The position numbers were made by a program, and so were the translations under genes. From Nocardioides sp. (lineage in GTDB: Bacteria > Actinomycetota > Actinomycetes > Propionibacteriales > Nocardioidaceae): a stretch of DNA of 62,611 nt. This document shows, piece by piece, positions 53,941 through 61,569 of the stretch; the first letter of the stretch is position 1, and the number at the start of each line of letters is the position of its first letter. The notes under the pieces are model-generated. The model saw only the letters and a program-made list of their open reading frames with translations. It did not search any database and was not told the DNA's origin. The stretch covers positions 1-62,611 of the forward strand of contig JAUYLL010000019.1 in assembly GCA_030698375.1 (NCBI GenBank), written 5' to 3'.

Positions 53941-54438
53941 ATGCGGCGCACAGTGGCAGTCCTGTTCACGGCGATGATGCTGGTGCTGGTGACCGCCTCA
54001 CCCGGCACGGCCGGAACGTTCCAGACAGTCGCGAAGTGGAAGAACTGCGAGACCACCAAGGCCGGCATCACCATCAGAGGCACCTTCGCCGGCCCCGCCG
54101 CTCTCTACGGACCGGGCCGCTTCAAGGTCAAGAAGGCGATCCGCTGGGACGTCTACAAGGGCGACGGCAAGTGGCGGGTCCGCGACAACGTGAAGACGTC
54201 GACCGAGTGGATGAAGATCAGGAACCCCAACTACGACCTGGTGACCTCGATCGGCGACCGGACCACCTGGGGCAACATCTATCGGAAGAACTGGCGAGCA
54301 CACGTCACGCTCACGCTCATCAAGTACCGGCGAGGCCCCGCCAACAAGAAGGTCGACAAGATCGACATCTACCCACAGAAGGGCTCGTTCAAGGAGAAGG
54401 GCTCCTGCTCGGGCGACATGACGGCGATCTCGGGGTGA
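53941..54438 (+). CDS. Small secreted protein of unknown function
   Basis: A 165-residue protein with a clear signal peptide (residues 1-25, VTASPGTAGTF). The mature part is Lys/Trp-rich with two cysteines and beta-prone stretches (KKAIRWDVYKGDGKWRVRDN, RAHVTLTLIKYRRG). I know of no family assignment. Codon use is slightly less GC-biased than its neighbours. It follows a hairpin and precedes a gene fragment, so this interval looks less conserved than the flanks. Confidence 0.65.
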   Translation: MRRTVAVLFTAMMLVLVTASPGTAGTFQTVAKWKNCETTKAGITIRGTFAGPAALYGPGRFKVKKAIRWDVYKGDGKWRVRDNVKTSTEWMKIRNPNYDLVTSIGDRTTWGNIYRKNWRAHVTLTLIKYRRGPANKKVDKIDIYPQKGSFKEKGSCSGDMTAISG

Positions 54439-54465
54439 CTCGACACTGGGCGTGGCTGACGTTGA

Positions 54466-54582
54466 CATCGAACCCGCCCCGCGTGCTTAGTACACACCCT
54501 CGGCGACGCCTACGCGCCCCGCCGGCTGGCGTTCGCCACCCGGCAGGGCCACGCCCTGGCCGAGCTGATCGTCACCGCCTGA
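54466..54582 (+). pseudogene. C-terminal remnant of an Old-Yellow-type FAD/FMN oxidoreductase
   Basis: The frame ending at TGA 54580-54582 encodes TLGDAYAPRRLAFATRQGHA followed by LAELIVTA, resembling the last residues of the NADH:flavin oxidoreductase/2,4-dienoyl-CoA reductase family (GD-APR---A---G). No start codon or upstream domain is present, and stops lie just before. It is probably the leftover 3' end of a deleted gene. Confidence 0.5.
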
Positions 54583-54588
54583 CGAGCC

Positions 54589-56433
54589 TCAGCTCGGGTC
54601 CGCCTCCTCGAGTGCTGCGGCCACCCGACGGTGCGCCTCCCAGATCTCCTCCGGGAGCCGGTCGAACTGCTCGAGGTGCTCCTCGCGGAAGCCCATCTCC
54701 TGCTTCCAGCGCTCCACGTCGATCGTGAGGATCTTCGCGAGGTCCTCGGGCTTGGTATTCATCCCCGTGAGGACGAGCTCGTCCTCGGTGGGGATGATGC
54801 CCACGGGCGTCTGACGGCCCTCGACCTCGCCGTTCTTAAGCTGGAGCAGCCACAGCAGGGGGCGCAGGTTGTCGCGGTAGCCGTGCCAGAGGAAGTGGCC
54901 GTCCTCGGGGTCGCGCTGGAACCAGTTCACGTGGGCGAAGATCGGCTGCTCCTTCGCGGCGCCCACGATCTTCAGGTAATGCGCGGCGTAGTCGCCCTCG
55001 CCGTACGCCATGAAGGGCCGGTTCGACATCGGGTCGTAGCGCAGCTGGCCCTCGACGCCCTCGGCTGCGGCGGTCGCCTCGGCACCCAGGGTGAGGCCGT
55101 CGTAGACGCCCTCCGCGAGGTCGGTGATCGCCCGGATCAGGGGCTCGCGGTCGCGGGTGCGGCCACCGAAGATGATCGCGTCAATCGGCACACCGGTCGG
55201 CGCGTTGTAGTCGGGCGCGATGTTCGGGACGTTGTCGAGGGTGGTGGTGAACCGGCTGTTGGGGTGCGCCCACGGGCTGTCGTCTCGAGCGGAGCGATCC
55301 GAGACCGGCGCGCCCGTCCAGTCCAGCCAGCCGTCGACGTCGGCCGGCGGCTCGGGCGTCTTGCCCTCCCACCAGACGTCCTCGGTCTTCGGGTTGTAGG
55401 CAACGTTGGTGAAGATCGTCCCGGTGCCCTCCCCGAGGGAGCGCAGCGCGATCGGATTGGTGCCCTCGTTGGTGTCCTTGGCGACCCCGAAGACGCCGTA
55501 CTCCGGGTTCATCCCGTAGAGCCGGCCGTCCTCCTCGTTCACCCACAGCCACGCGATGTCATCGCCGTAGAACGAGACGTGGTAGCGGTCGCCGAGGGCG
55601 TCGGGGGCCAGCATCATCGCGAGGTTGGTCTTGCCCGAGGCGCTCGGGAAGCCTCCGCAGATGTGGTAGGTCCGGTCGGTCTCCTTGTCGTGGATCCCGA
55701 TGAGCATGTACTGCTCGGCGAGGAACTTCTTCGACGCCCAGCCGTCGTAGGCACCCTGACGCAGGCCGTGCGCAATTTTGCCGAGCAGCGCGTTGCCGCC
55801 GTACGACGAGCCGTAGTGGAGGATCGTGCGCTCGTCGGCGACGGTGACGAAGTAGCGCTGGTCCTCGGGCGTTCCCTGACCGAGGTTCTCCAGGTCACCG
55901 CTGACGTGCACGGCGCGCACGAAGGTGCCCTCGCCCTCAAGCTCGTTCACGAGGTCGACGCCCACGCGGGCCATCCGGATCATGTGCAGGACGACGGTGC
56001 GGACGTCGGTCAGCTGCACCCCGACGGCCCAGGGCGAGAGGGCGTTGCCCGGGGGCGACATCAGGTAGGGGATGACGTACATGGTCTTGCCGGCGGACGC
56101 GCCACGCATGCGGTCCTCCAGCAGCGGCCGCATCTCCGAGGCCGGCCGCCAGTTGTTGTAGACGCCCTTGTCCTTGGGGTCGTGGGTAGCCACGATCGTG
56201 CGCTCCTCCGAGCGCGCGGTGTCCTTGAAGTAGCTGCGGGAGTAGTAGCGGCCCTCGCCGGCCGGCTGGAGCTCCCCGGCGTCCAGCGCCTCCTGCACGA
56301 GTCGGGCGTCGTCCTCGGCGCTGACCACCTCGATGCGTTCGGCGCCGGTCAGGTCCGCCCAGTAGCGCACGTACTCACGGACTTCCGAGTGCGTCAGGCC
56401 CGCTGCATCGAGAGCGGCGTCTACATCTGTCAC
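54589..56433 (-). CDS. pckG: GTP-dependent phosphoenolpyruvate carboxykinase
   Basis: A 614-residue PEPCK that converts oxaloacetate plus GTP to PEP and CO2 in gluconeogenesis and anaplerosis. Signatures are YYSRSYFKDTARSEERT, NNWRPASEMRPLL, the P-loop GGFPSASGKTNLAMM (about 255-270), YGDDIAWLWVNEEDGRLYGMNPE and FGGRTRDREPL. The P-loop has Ser where most GTP enzymes have the hyper-reactive Cys (PSACGKT). GTG start 56433 gives the family N-terminus. An ArsR-type regulator lies just upstream on the same strand. Confidence 0.95.
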   Translation of the reverse strand: MTDVDAALDAAGLTHSEVREYVRYWADLTGAERIEVVSAEDDARLVQEALDAGELQPAGEGRYYSRSYFKDTARSEERTIVATHDPKDKGVYNNWRPASEMRPLLEDRMRGASAGKTMYVIPYLMSPPGNALSPWAVGVQLTDVRTVVLHMIRMARVGVDLVNELEGEGTFVRAVHVSGDLENLGQGTPEDQRYFVTVADERTILHYGSSYGGNALLGKIAHGLRQGAYDGWASKKFLAEQYMLIGIHDKETDRTYHICGGFPSASGKTNLAMMLAPDALGDRYHVSFYGDDIAWLWVNEEDGRLYGMNPEYGVFGVAKDTNEGTNPIALRSLGEGTGTIFTNVAYNPKTEDVWWEGKTPEPPADVDGWLDWTGAPVSDRSARDDSPWAHPNSRFTTTLDNVPNIAPDYNAPTGVPIDAIIFGGRTRDREPLIRAITDLAEGVYDGLTLGAEATAAAEGVEGQLRYDPMSNRPFMAYGEGDYAAHYLKIVGAAKEQPIFAHVNWFQRDPEDGHFLWHGYRDNLRPLLWLLQLKNGEVEGRQTPVGIIPTEDELVLTGMNTKPEDLAKILTIDVERWKQEMGFREEHLEQFDRLPEEIWEAHRRVAAALEEADPS

Positions 56434-56502
56434 TGAGTGAACCTTTCCAGAGGGAGGACCGCCTTGCGGCCCTCGTCGGTACGGCGAGGGAAGCACGAGG
56501 GG

Positions 56503-56868
56503 CTAGGTGCCCCGGCGAGCCTCGTCACGACGTATTGTGCGCGCATCGGAGCGCAGGGTCCGCAGCAGCCCCTGCTGCTCCACCAGCACGCTGGTGAGGA
56601 TAGAGCGGGCCACGGCCAGCAGGTCCGCGATCTGCGGACTGACCAGCGCATAGTGCACCGTCGAGCCCTCCTTGCGCGTCGCCACCAGACCGGCCCGTCG
56701 CAGGACGGCCAGCTGTTGGGAGAGGTTGGAGGCCTCGACCTCGATCTCCTGCAAGAGCTCGCCCACGGAGTGCTCACGCTCGCTCAGCAGCTCGAGGACC
56801 CTGATGCGCGTCGGGTGGCTCAGCGTCTTGAAGAACTCCGCCTTCATCTGGTGCAGCGGCGTGGTCAT
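56503..56868 (-). CDS. ArsR-family winged-helix regulator without a metal site
   Basis: A 121-residue repressor of the ArsR fold: FFKTLSHPTRIRVLELLSER, then SVGELLQEIEVEASNLSQQL and AVLRRAGLVATRKEGSTVHY. It has no Cys in the usual metal-binding positions, so it senses something other than thiophilic metals. It precedes pckG on the same strand by 69 bases and is divergent from a small hypothetical gene across an operator-like repeat. It may control itself, its divergent neighbour and possibly pckG. Confidence 0.85.
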   Translation of the reverse strand: MTTPLHQMKAEFFKTLSHPTRIRVLELLSEREHSVGELLQEIEVEASNLSQQLAVLRRAGLVATRKEGSTVHYALVSPQIADLLAVARSILTSVLVEQQGLLRTLRSDARTIRRDEARRGT

Positions 56869-56947
56869 CTCGCGCCTCTCGTCTCCCCGGCCATCGTCAG
56901 TCATCCCTGACCGTCGCGGCATGACCAAAACGCTGTCACGTTAGCAC

Positions 56948-56973
56948 TTGCAGAGATGTGCAACTACTGTAGT
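56948..56973. promoter_or_regulatory. Operator-like inverted repeats of the ArsR-type gene
   Basis: TTGCA-N6-TGCAA (56948-56963) is followed by ACTACTGTAGT (56963-56973), also palindromic. Both lie in the 154-base divergent gap between the regulator and the small gene at 57023. Confidence 0.6.
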
Positions 56974-57022
56974 CGTGAGTCGCAGTGTGGCCACGCCCTG
57001 CCGACACCGTAGGAGGCGCCCG

Positions 57023-57337
57023 ATGACTGACGCACCGTCCCCCGAGGACCTCGGCGTGGACCAGAAGGTTCCCTGGTACGTCTACGACCGGAACCAGGAC
57101 CTGCTGCACATCGCCCCGACCCTGACCGAGGCCGAGGCGTGGGCGATCGCGCACTGGGGCGTCGTGGAGGTTGCCGACCGCGAGGAGGTCGCCGACCACG
57201 ACTACTGGTACCTCCTCTTCGCGGCGCCGCAGGAAGAGGCGGGCTACACCAGCCGGGACTTCCAGGCTCGCATCATCCGCCGCGACCGGGTCATCGCGCT
57301 GCGCCGGGACCCGGACGCGGCACCGCGCCACCCCTGA
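57023..57337 (+). CDS. Small protein of unknown function
   Basis: A 104-residue protein with an AGGAGG site before its ATG. It contains aromatic-rich VPWYVYDRNQDLLHIAPTL and DHDYWYLLFAAPQEEAG. It has no signal peptide, membrane helix or known motif. It is divergent from the ArsR-type regulator, with the operator-like repeat in its promoter region, so it may be a target of that regulator. Confidence 0.7.
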   Translation: MTDAPSPEDLGVDQKVPWYVYDRNQDLLHIAPTLTEAEAWAIAHWGVVEVADREEVADHDYWYLLFAAPQEEAGYTSRDFQARIIRRDRVIALRRDPDAAPRHP

Positions 57338-57366
57338 CCGGAAGCAGTGCTCCGAGCACGAGCAGC

Positions 57367-58983
57367 TCAGCTGCGACGCAGCCGGAGCAGCCCGACCATG
57401 GCGATGAGGCCGACACCCAGGGTGAGCCCGGAGGCCGGGAGGCTGACGCTGGTGAGCTCGGCGGTGTCGTCGGTGGCTGTGATGCCCCCCAGCCCTTCGA
57501 CGACCCCGGCGTCGATCAGCTCGGCGTCGGTCAGCAGCGACGTCGGCGCCAGCGGGGCGACCTCGCGGTCGATGCCGGTGCCGTCGTAGTGGTAGACGTC
57601 GAAACCGCGGACCATGTCGTTGCCATAACCGTAGAAGGAGCCGTCGGACTCGATCTTGTTGGTCTTGAAGGCCCACGTGTCCGCGTCAGGCATGACGTAG
57701 GAGCCAACCTCGGTCATGCCCACACCGTCGCCGAAGGCCACGGCGACCGGGCTGGCCGCCACGTCGGCGAGGCCGGAGATGTCGAGCACCCGCACGCCCT
57801 GGCCGTACCACGCGATCGTGAGCATCTCCTGCTCCGGGTAGATCCGCAGCACGTGAGAGGTGCAGCGGGACTCGGGGGCGTTGACATGGTCGATGAACCA
57901 CGCGCCGACCTTGACCGGGTCGAGCGCGTTGTCACCGGTGACGTCGTAGACGTGCAGCCCGCCGCCGGGGCAGGTGTAGGTGCTGGTCGCGCCCGCCAGT
58001 TCGTCGGTGACCACGATCAGCTCGCGTTCGCTGCCGTCCTCGCGGGTCATCGTGACCGGGTCGGCCTGGTGGGAGACGTTGATGCTCGGGTCGACGATCT
58101 GCGAGAGGATCGACGGCTTCGCGGGGTCGCTGGTGTCGAGCACCAGCGTCTGCGAGATCGCCGCCGAGTACGCCCGGTCCCCGGACTCGTCGAAGGTGAC
58201 GTCGTGCGACTCCGAGCCCAGCGACGTGGGCATCACCGGCAGGGCCAATGTGTGCGCCTTGACGGGCGACCGGACGTCGGAGACATCCCAGACCTCGATG
58301 GTCGGGGAGGTGCTCGTCGCGAGGTCGGAGTTGGAGTTGTAGAGGTAGTCGCCGCTCGGGTGGATCGTCATGTTGTGCGACCCGCGGGGGATCGGCAGGA
58401 ACGACACGGTCCGCGGCTTGCGGGGGTTGGAGATGTCGACGATGACCGTGCCGAGGGCCCTGGCCGGGTCGATGCCCTGGGCCGCGAACTGCTCGGCGAG
58501 GTCTCGCCCGCACTGCGAGGTCGAGGCCTTCACCCCGCCCGAGTCGAAGGCGCTGTCAGCCGTGTAGGCGGCGTACGCACGGCCCTTCTTCTCCCACACC
58601 TGGACGTCGCCCTGGTAGAGCGGGCAGTCGTAGTGGGCGGTCTGGCGCGGCTGGGCGGGGTCGGTGATGTCGATGATCCGCAGGCCCTTGCGGAGGGTTC
58701 CGGCGAGGGCGTACTCCTTCTTGCCGGCGGTGAGGAACTCGACGTCCGAGCCCTCCTGGTTCACCGGGTCGAGGGTGCCGTCACCGTTGGTGTCGCGGGC
58801 TGCCTCGTACTGCAGGTTGGCGATGAACGACATGTTCTCCGCCTCACCCTTCGTGGCCACGCTCAGGGCCCGGAGGTTGGTGGGGCTCTTGTCCTCCCCC
58901 TCGTGCGCCAGGGCAGGGGCAGCCGTCATGGACAGGGCGATCGCGGCGAACACGGCGCCGGCTCGCAGGGCGGTGGAGGGCAT
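57367..58983 (-). CDS. Secreted LVIVD-repeat protein with sorting-like tail (first)
   Basis: A 538-residue surface protein: signal peptide (1-26, APALAHEG), then a beta-propeller built of LVIVD-type repeats, seen as LRIIDITDPAQPR, VIVDISNPRKPR, IEVWDVSDVRSP, LVLDTSDPAKP and VRVLDISGLAD. It ends with LPASG (515-519), a hydrophobic segment and LRLRRS, the plan of a cell-wall sorting signal. The family function is unknown (surface adhesion or enzyme scaffold has been suggested). It is paired with a homologue immediately upstream. Confidence 0.85.
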   Translation of the reverse strand: MPSTALRAGAVFAAIALSMTAAPALAHEGEDKSPTNLRALSVATKGEAENMSFIANLQYEAARDTNGDGTLDPVNQEGSDVEFLTAGKKEYALAGTLRKGLRIIDITDPAQPRQTAHYDCPLYQGDVQVWEKKGRAYAAYTADSAFDSGGVKASTSQCGRDLAEQFAAQGIDPARALGTVIVDISNPRKPRTVSFLPIPRGSHNMTIHPSGDYLYNSNSDLATSTSPTIEVWDVSDVRSPVKAHTLALPVMPTSLGSESHDVTFDESGDRAYSAAISQTLVLDTSDPAKPSILSQIVDPSINVSHQADPVTMTREDGSERELIVVTDELAGATSTYTCPGGGLHVYDVTGDNALDPVKVGAWFIDHVNAPESRCTSHVLRIYPEQEMLTIAWYGQGVRVLDISGLADVAASPVAVAFGDGVGMTEVGSYVMPDADTWAFKTNKIESDGSFYGYGNDMVRGFDVYHYDGTGIDREVAPLAPTSLLTDAELIDAGVVEGLGGITATDDTAELTSVSLPASGLTLGVGLIAMVGLLRLRRS

Positions 58984-59017
58984 GCGGATCTCCTCGGTGG
59001 GGTGAGGGGTGAGGTGG

Positions 59018-60535
59018 TCAGGACCGACGGCGCTGCAACCTGTGCAGACCCATGGCGACGAGGAGGCCGAGGACAACGACCCCTCCCGATGCCTGCAGGT
59101 TCACGCTGGTGACTTGGTCGAGCACTCCGCCCTCGCTGGGGGACGTGCGGGACTTGGGCAGGTCGACCTGGTAGACGTCCAGCCCGCGCACGAGGTCGAC
59201 GCTGTAGGCGATGTTGCTGCGCTTGCCGGTGGCGATCCCCTTCTTGTTGTAGACCGGGACCCAGTAGGTGTCCCACACCTCCGAGACGCCCCAGATGGCG
59301 TGGCCGAAGGAGGTCAGGTTCTCGGGGTCGCGGACGTCGATGAACTGGGTGCCGCCTCCGTAGAAGGCCACGGCCGCGATGCCGGACTGGTGGTAGTCGA
59401 ACCAGTGCGACGAGCAGAAGGCGCCGACCGGCAGCGGGTAGGTGCCGAGGTCGGCGAGCTCCACCTTGTCCAGCGGCACGATCGTGCCCTCGCCGGCGTC
59501 ACCACCAGGCAGGGACTGCACGTGCCAGGCCTGGAACGAGCCGGCGGTCGCGCAGTTGACGTCCTCGTAGTCCTCCTCGGTCACGAGCAGGACGTTGCCG
59601 TTCTCAAGCGACGGCTCGACACCGGCCACGAAGCTCTCCGCGTTGGGCCAGAACGAGTTGTGGTGGATGAAGTCGTTGTAGCCGTTGGCCGACCCGTCCG
59701 GGTTCTTGCCCCGCCCCGCCTCGCCGCTGGTGGCGAGCACCTTCGGCTCACGCGGGTCGGTGACGTCGAGGATCTTGGTGCCGGTCCGACCGGTGTGGAT
59801 GCCGTACCCAGCCGCGAAGTTCCACTTGTGGCCGCCCGTGGCGTTGGAGAACGGCTGCACGCCGTCCGCGAGCGGGTCGCCGTCGAGCTCCTGCGGAGCG
59901 TCGAGGTCGCGCAGGTCGACGATCGAATAGCCGTTGTTCCCCCCGGACGAGTAGGCGTAGTCGCAGGCGGTCTCGAGGATGCACGCGACCGTGTGGTCGC
60001 CGGTGGTGGTCTCGAGGCGGGACCGGATGTGCGGCTTGGTGGGGTCGGTGACGTCGACGACGATCAGCTCGTCCTTCAGCGTCGAGCCGGCCGAGCCCTC
60101 GGGGTCGGAGCTGGAGTAGTCGTAGAGGTTGTTGCCGACCAGCACGAAGCGCTCGACGCCGTCCTTGGTGCGGCGCTCGCCACAGTTCATCGCCTCGTTC
60201 TCGAAGACGATGTTGTCCAGGACGCCGACCAGCTGCGGGTTCGCGGGGTCCGAGGCGTCGAAGACACTGATCGTGTCGAGGCCGGAGAGGTAGAAGTAGG
60301 GGGCACTCTTGGAGAAGCAGCCGGAGATCCCCAGGGCATCGGGGGAGTTGGTCAGGTGCTTCACGTTGTCGCTCATCAGCCCGACTGCCGACGTGGTCAC
60401 CCCGGGGAGGGACGCGATGCGGGCCGGGTCGAGGCGGGGGTCGGGCTCGGAGCCGTCGTGGGCGGCGGCCGGAGCGGCGAGACCCAGGGCGAGGAGCGGG
60501 GCCAGGATCGCGATGGCTCGGGCCAGGAGCGCCAT
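59018..60535 (-). CDS. Secreted LVIVD-repeat protein with sorting-like tail (second)
   Basis: A 505-residue homologue of the downstream gene: signal peptide (1-26, AAPAAAHDG), LVIVD-type blades (ISVFDASDPANPQ, LIVVDVTDPTKPH, YSIVDLRDLDAP, TKILDVTDPREPK, TQFIDVRDPENL), and a tail of LQASG (480-484), hydrophobic segment and RLQRRRS. The shared organisation points to duplication. The two are 34 bases apart and form one operon. Several paired cysteines fit an extracellular location. Confidence 0.85.
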   Translation of the reverse strand: MALLARAIAILAPLLALGLAAPAAAHDGSEPDPRLDPARIASLPGVTTSAVGLMSDNVKHLTNSPDALGISGCFSKSAPYFYLSGLDTISVFDASDPANPQLVGVLDNIVFENEAMNCGERRTKDGVERFVLVGNNLYDYSSSDPEGSAGSTLKDELIVVDVTDPTKPHIRSRLETTTGDHTVACILETACDYAYSSGGNNGYSIVDLRDLDAPQELDGDPLADGVQPFSNATGGHKWNFAAGYGIHTGRTGTKILDVTDPREPKVLATSGEAGRGKNPDGSANGYNDFIHHNSFWPNAESFVAGVEPSLENGNVLLVTEEDYEDVNCATAGSFQAWHVQSLPGGDAGEGTIVPLDKVELADLGTYPLPVGAFCSSHWFDYHQSGIAAVAFYGGGTQFIDVRDPENLTSFGHAIWGVSEVWDTYWVPVYNKKGIATGKRSNIAYSVDLVRGLDVYQVDLPKSRTSPSEGGVLDQVTSVNLQASGGVVVLGLLVAMGLHRLQRRRS

Positions 60536-60725
60536 GAAGTCGTCCTTAGGTCGGTCGGGCCTGTTGCCGGGGCGGGCGGTGGTCCGGTGGCGTTTGAGGT
60601 CACAACGACCGAGTACGCCGACGGTCACGCCTGCCCCGCGGGGCCCGGAGGACGCGTCGATCGCACGAAAGCAGGAGCAACCCCTCGTCCATCGATATGT
60701 CGCAGATCACGTTTTGTGCGCATGG

Positions 60726-60741
60726 CCCCCCTCACGGGGGG
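60726..60741. promoter_or_regulatory. GC hairpin in the promoter region of the gas-vesicle-linked genes
   Basis: CCCCCC and GGGGGG flank TCAC, giving a 6-bp perfect stem 61 bases before the gene at 60802. Its role is unknown; it may be an operator or 5' UTR element. No clear -10/-35 was found in the 266-base divergent interval. Confidence 0.35.
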
Positions 60742-60801
60742 TATGGGGCTCCTGAGGGAGACATTTACACAGCCGGGGTTCGGGCCCGTGGAGAGGGAGA
60801 T

Positions 60802-61563
60802 ATGAGCGCCACTGCAAAGATCGCCGTGGGCGTCGCGAGCGGATACCTGCTCGGACGCACCAAGAAGCTGAAGTTCGCCATCACTGTCGGCAGCATGCTG
60901 GCCGGTCAGAGGATCGCCACGAACCCGGCCGCCCTGCTCGCGCAGGGATCGAAGCTGGCCGACCAGAACCCCGAGCTCAAGAAGCTCAAGGAAGACGTCG
61001 CCGGGCGTCTGGTCGAAGCGGCGAAGGCCGCCGCCATCGCCCAGGCGACGTATCGCATGGAGGCGATCAGCCAGTCGCTGCGCGAGGGCAGCGAGCAGGG
61101 TGAGGACGAGGACCAGGACGACGAGGCCGAGTCCGAGGAGCCGGAGCAGCCCGAGGACGAGTACGAGGAGCCTGAGGACGAGGCTGAGGAAGAGCCCGAG
61201 GGCGAGGAAGAGGCTGAGGGCGAGGGCGAGGAGGAGGCCGACGAGGAGTCGGAGGAGCCCGAGGCTGAGGCTGAGGAGGAGGCTGAGGCTGAGGAGGAGC
61301 CGGAGCCGCCCAAGCGCCGCCCGCGCAAGAGCGCCGCCTCGAAGAAGTCGTCGCCGGCCAAGAAGTCTGCAGCCAAGAAGGCGCCGGCCAAGAAGTCGCC
61401 CGCCAAGAAGACTTCCTCTTCCAGCAAGTCGACAGCGAAGAAGTCGAGCGGCTCGTCGTCCTCGCGGAAGTCCGCGGCCAGCAAGTCGACGGCGCAGAAA
61501 GCACCGGCGAAGAAGTCGTCGTCGCGCACCGCGAAGAAGTCCGCCTCGAAGTCGGGCAGGTGA
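60802..61563 (+). CDS. Gas-vesicle-associated protein with acidic and Lys/Ala/Ser-rich tails
   Basis: A 253-residue protein. Residues 1-95 form a conserved helical region (KIAVGVASGYLLGRTKKLKF, LLAQGSKLADQNPELKKLKE). Residues 97-170 are almost pure Glu/Asp, and 171-253 are a histone-H1-like AKKS/AKKAPAKK tail. This architecture, followed by an SRPBCC gene, is seen at actinobacterial gas-vesicle loci (the Y/Z-type genes of Streptomyces clusters, from memory). The opposing charged tails could mediate phase-like clustering or anchoring. A GAGAGGGAG site precedes the ATG. Confidence 0.7.
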   Translation: MSATAKIAVGVASGYLLGRTKKLKFAITVGSMLAGQRIATNPAALLAQGSKLADQNPELKKLKEDVAGRLVEAAKAAAIAQATYRMEAISQSLREGSEQGEDEDQDDEAESEEPEQPEDEYEEPEDEAEEEPEGEEEAEGEGEEEADEESEEPEAEAEEEAEAEEEPEPPKRRPRKSAASKKSSPAKKSAAKKAPAKKSPAKKTSSSSKSTAKKSSGSSSSRKSAASKSTAQKAPAKKSSSRTAKKSASKSGR

Positions 61564-61569
61564 TCTGAC

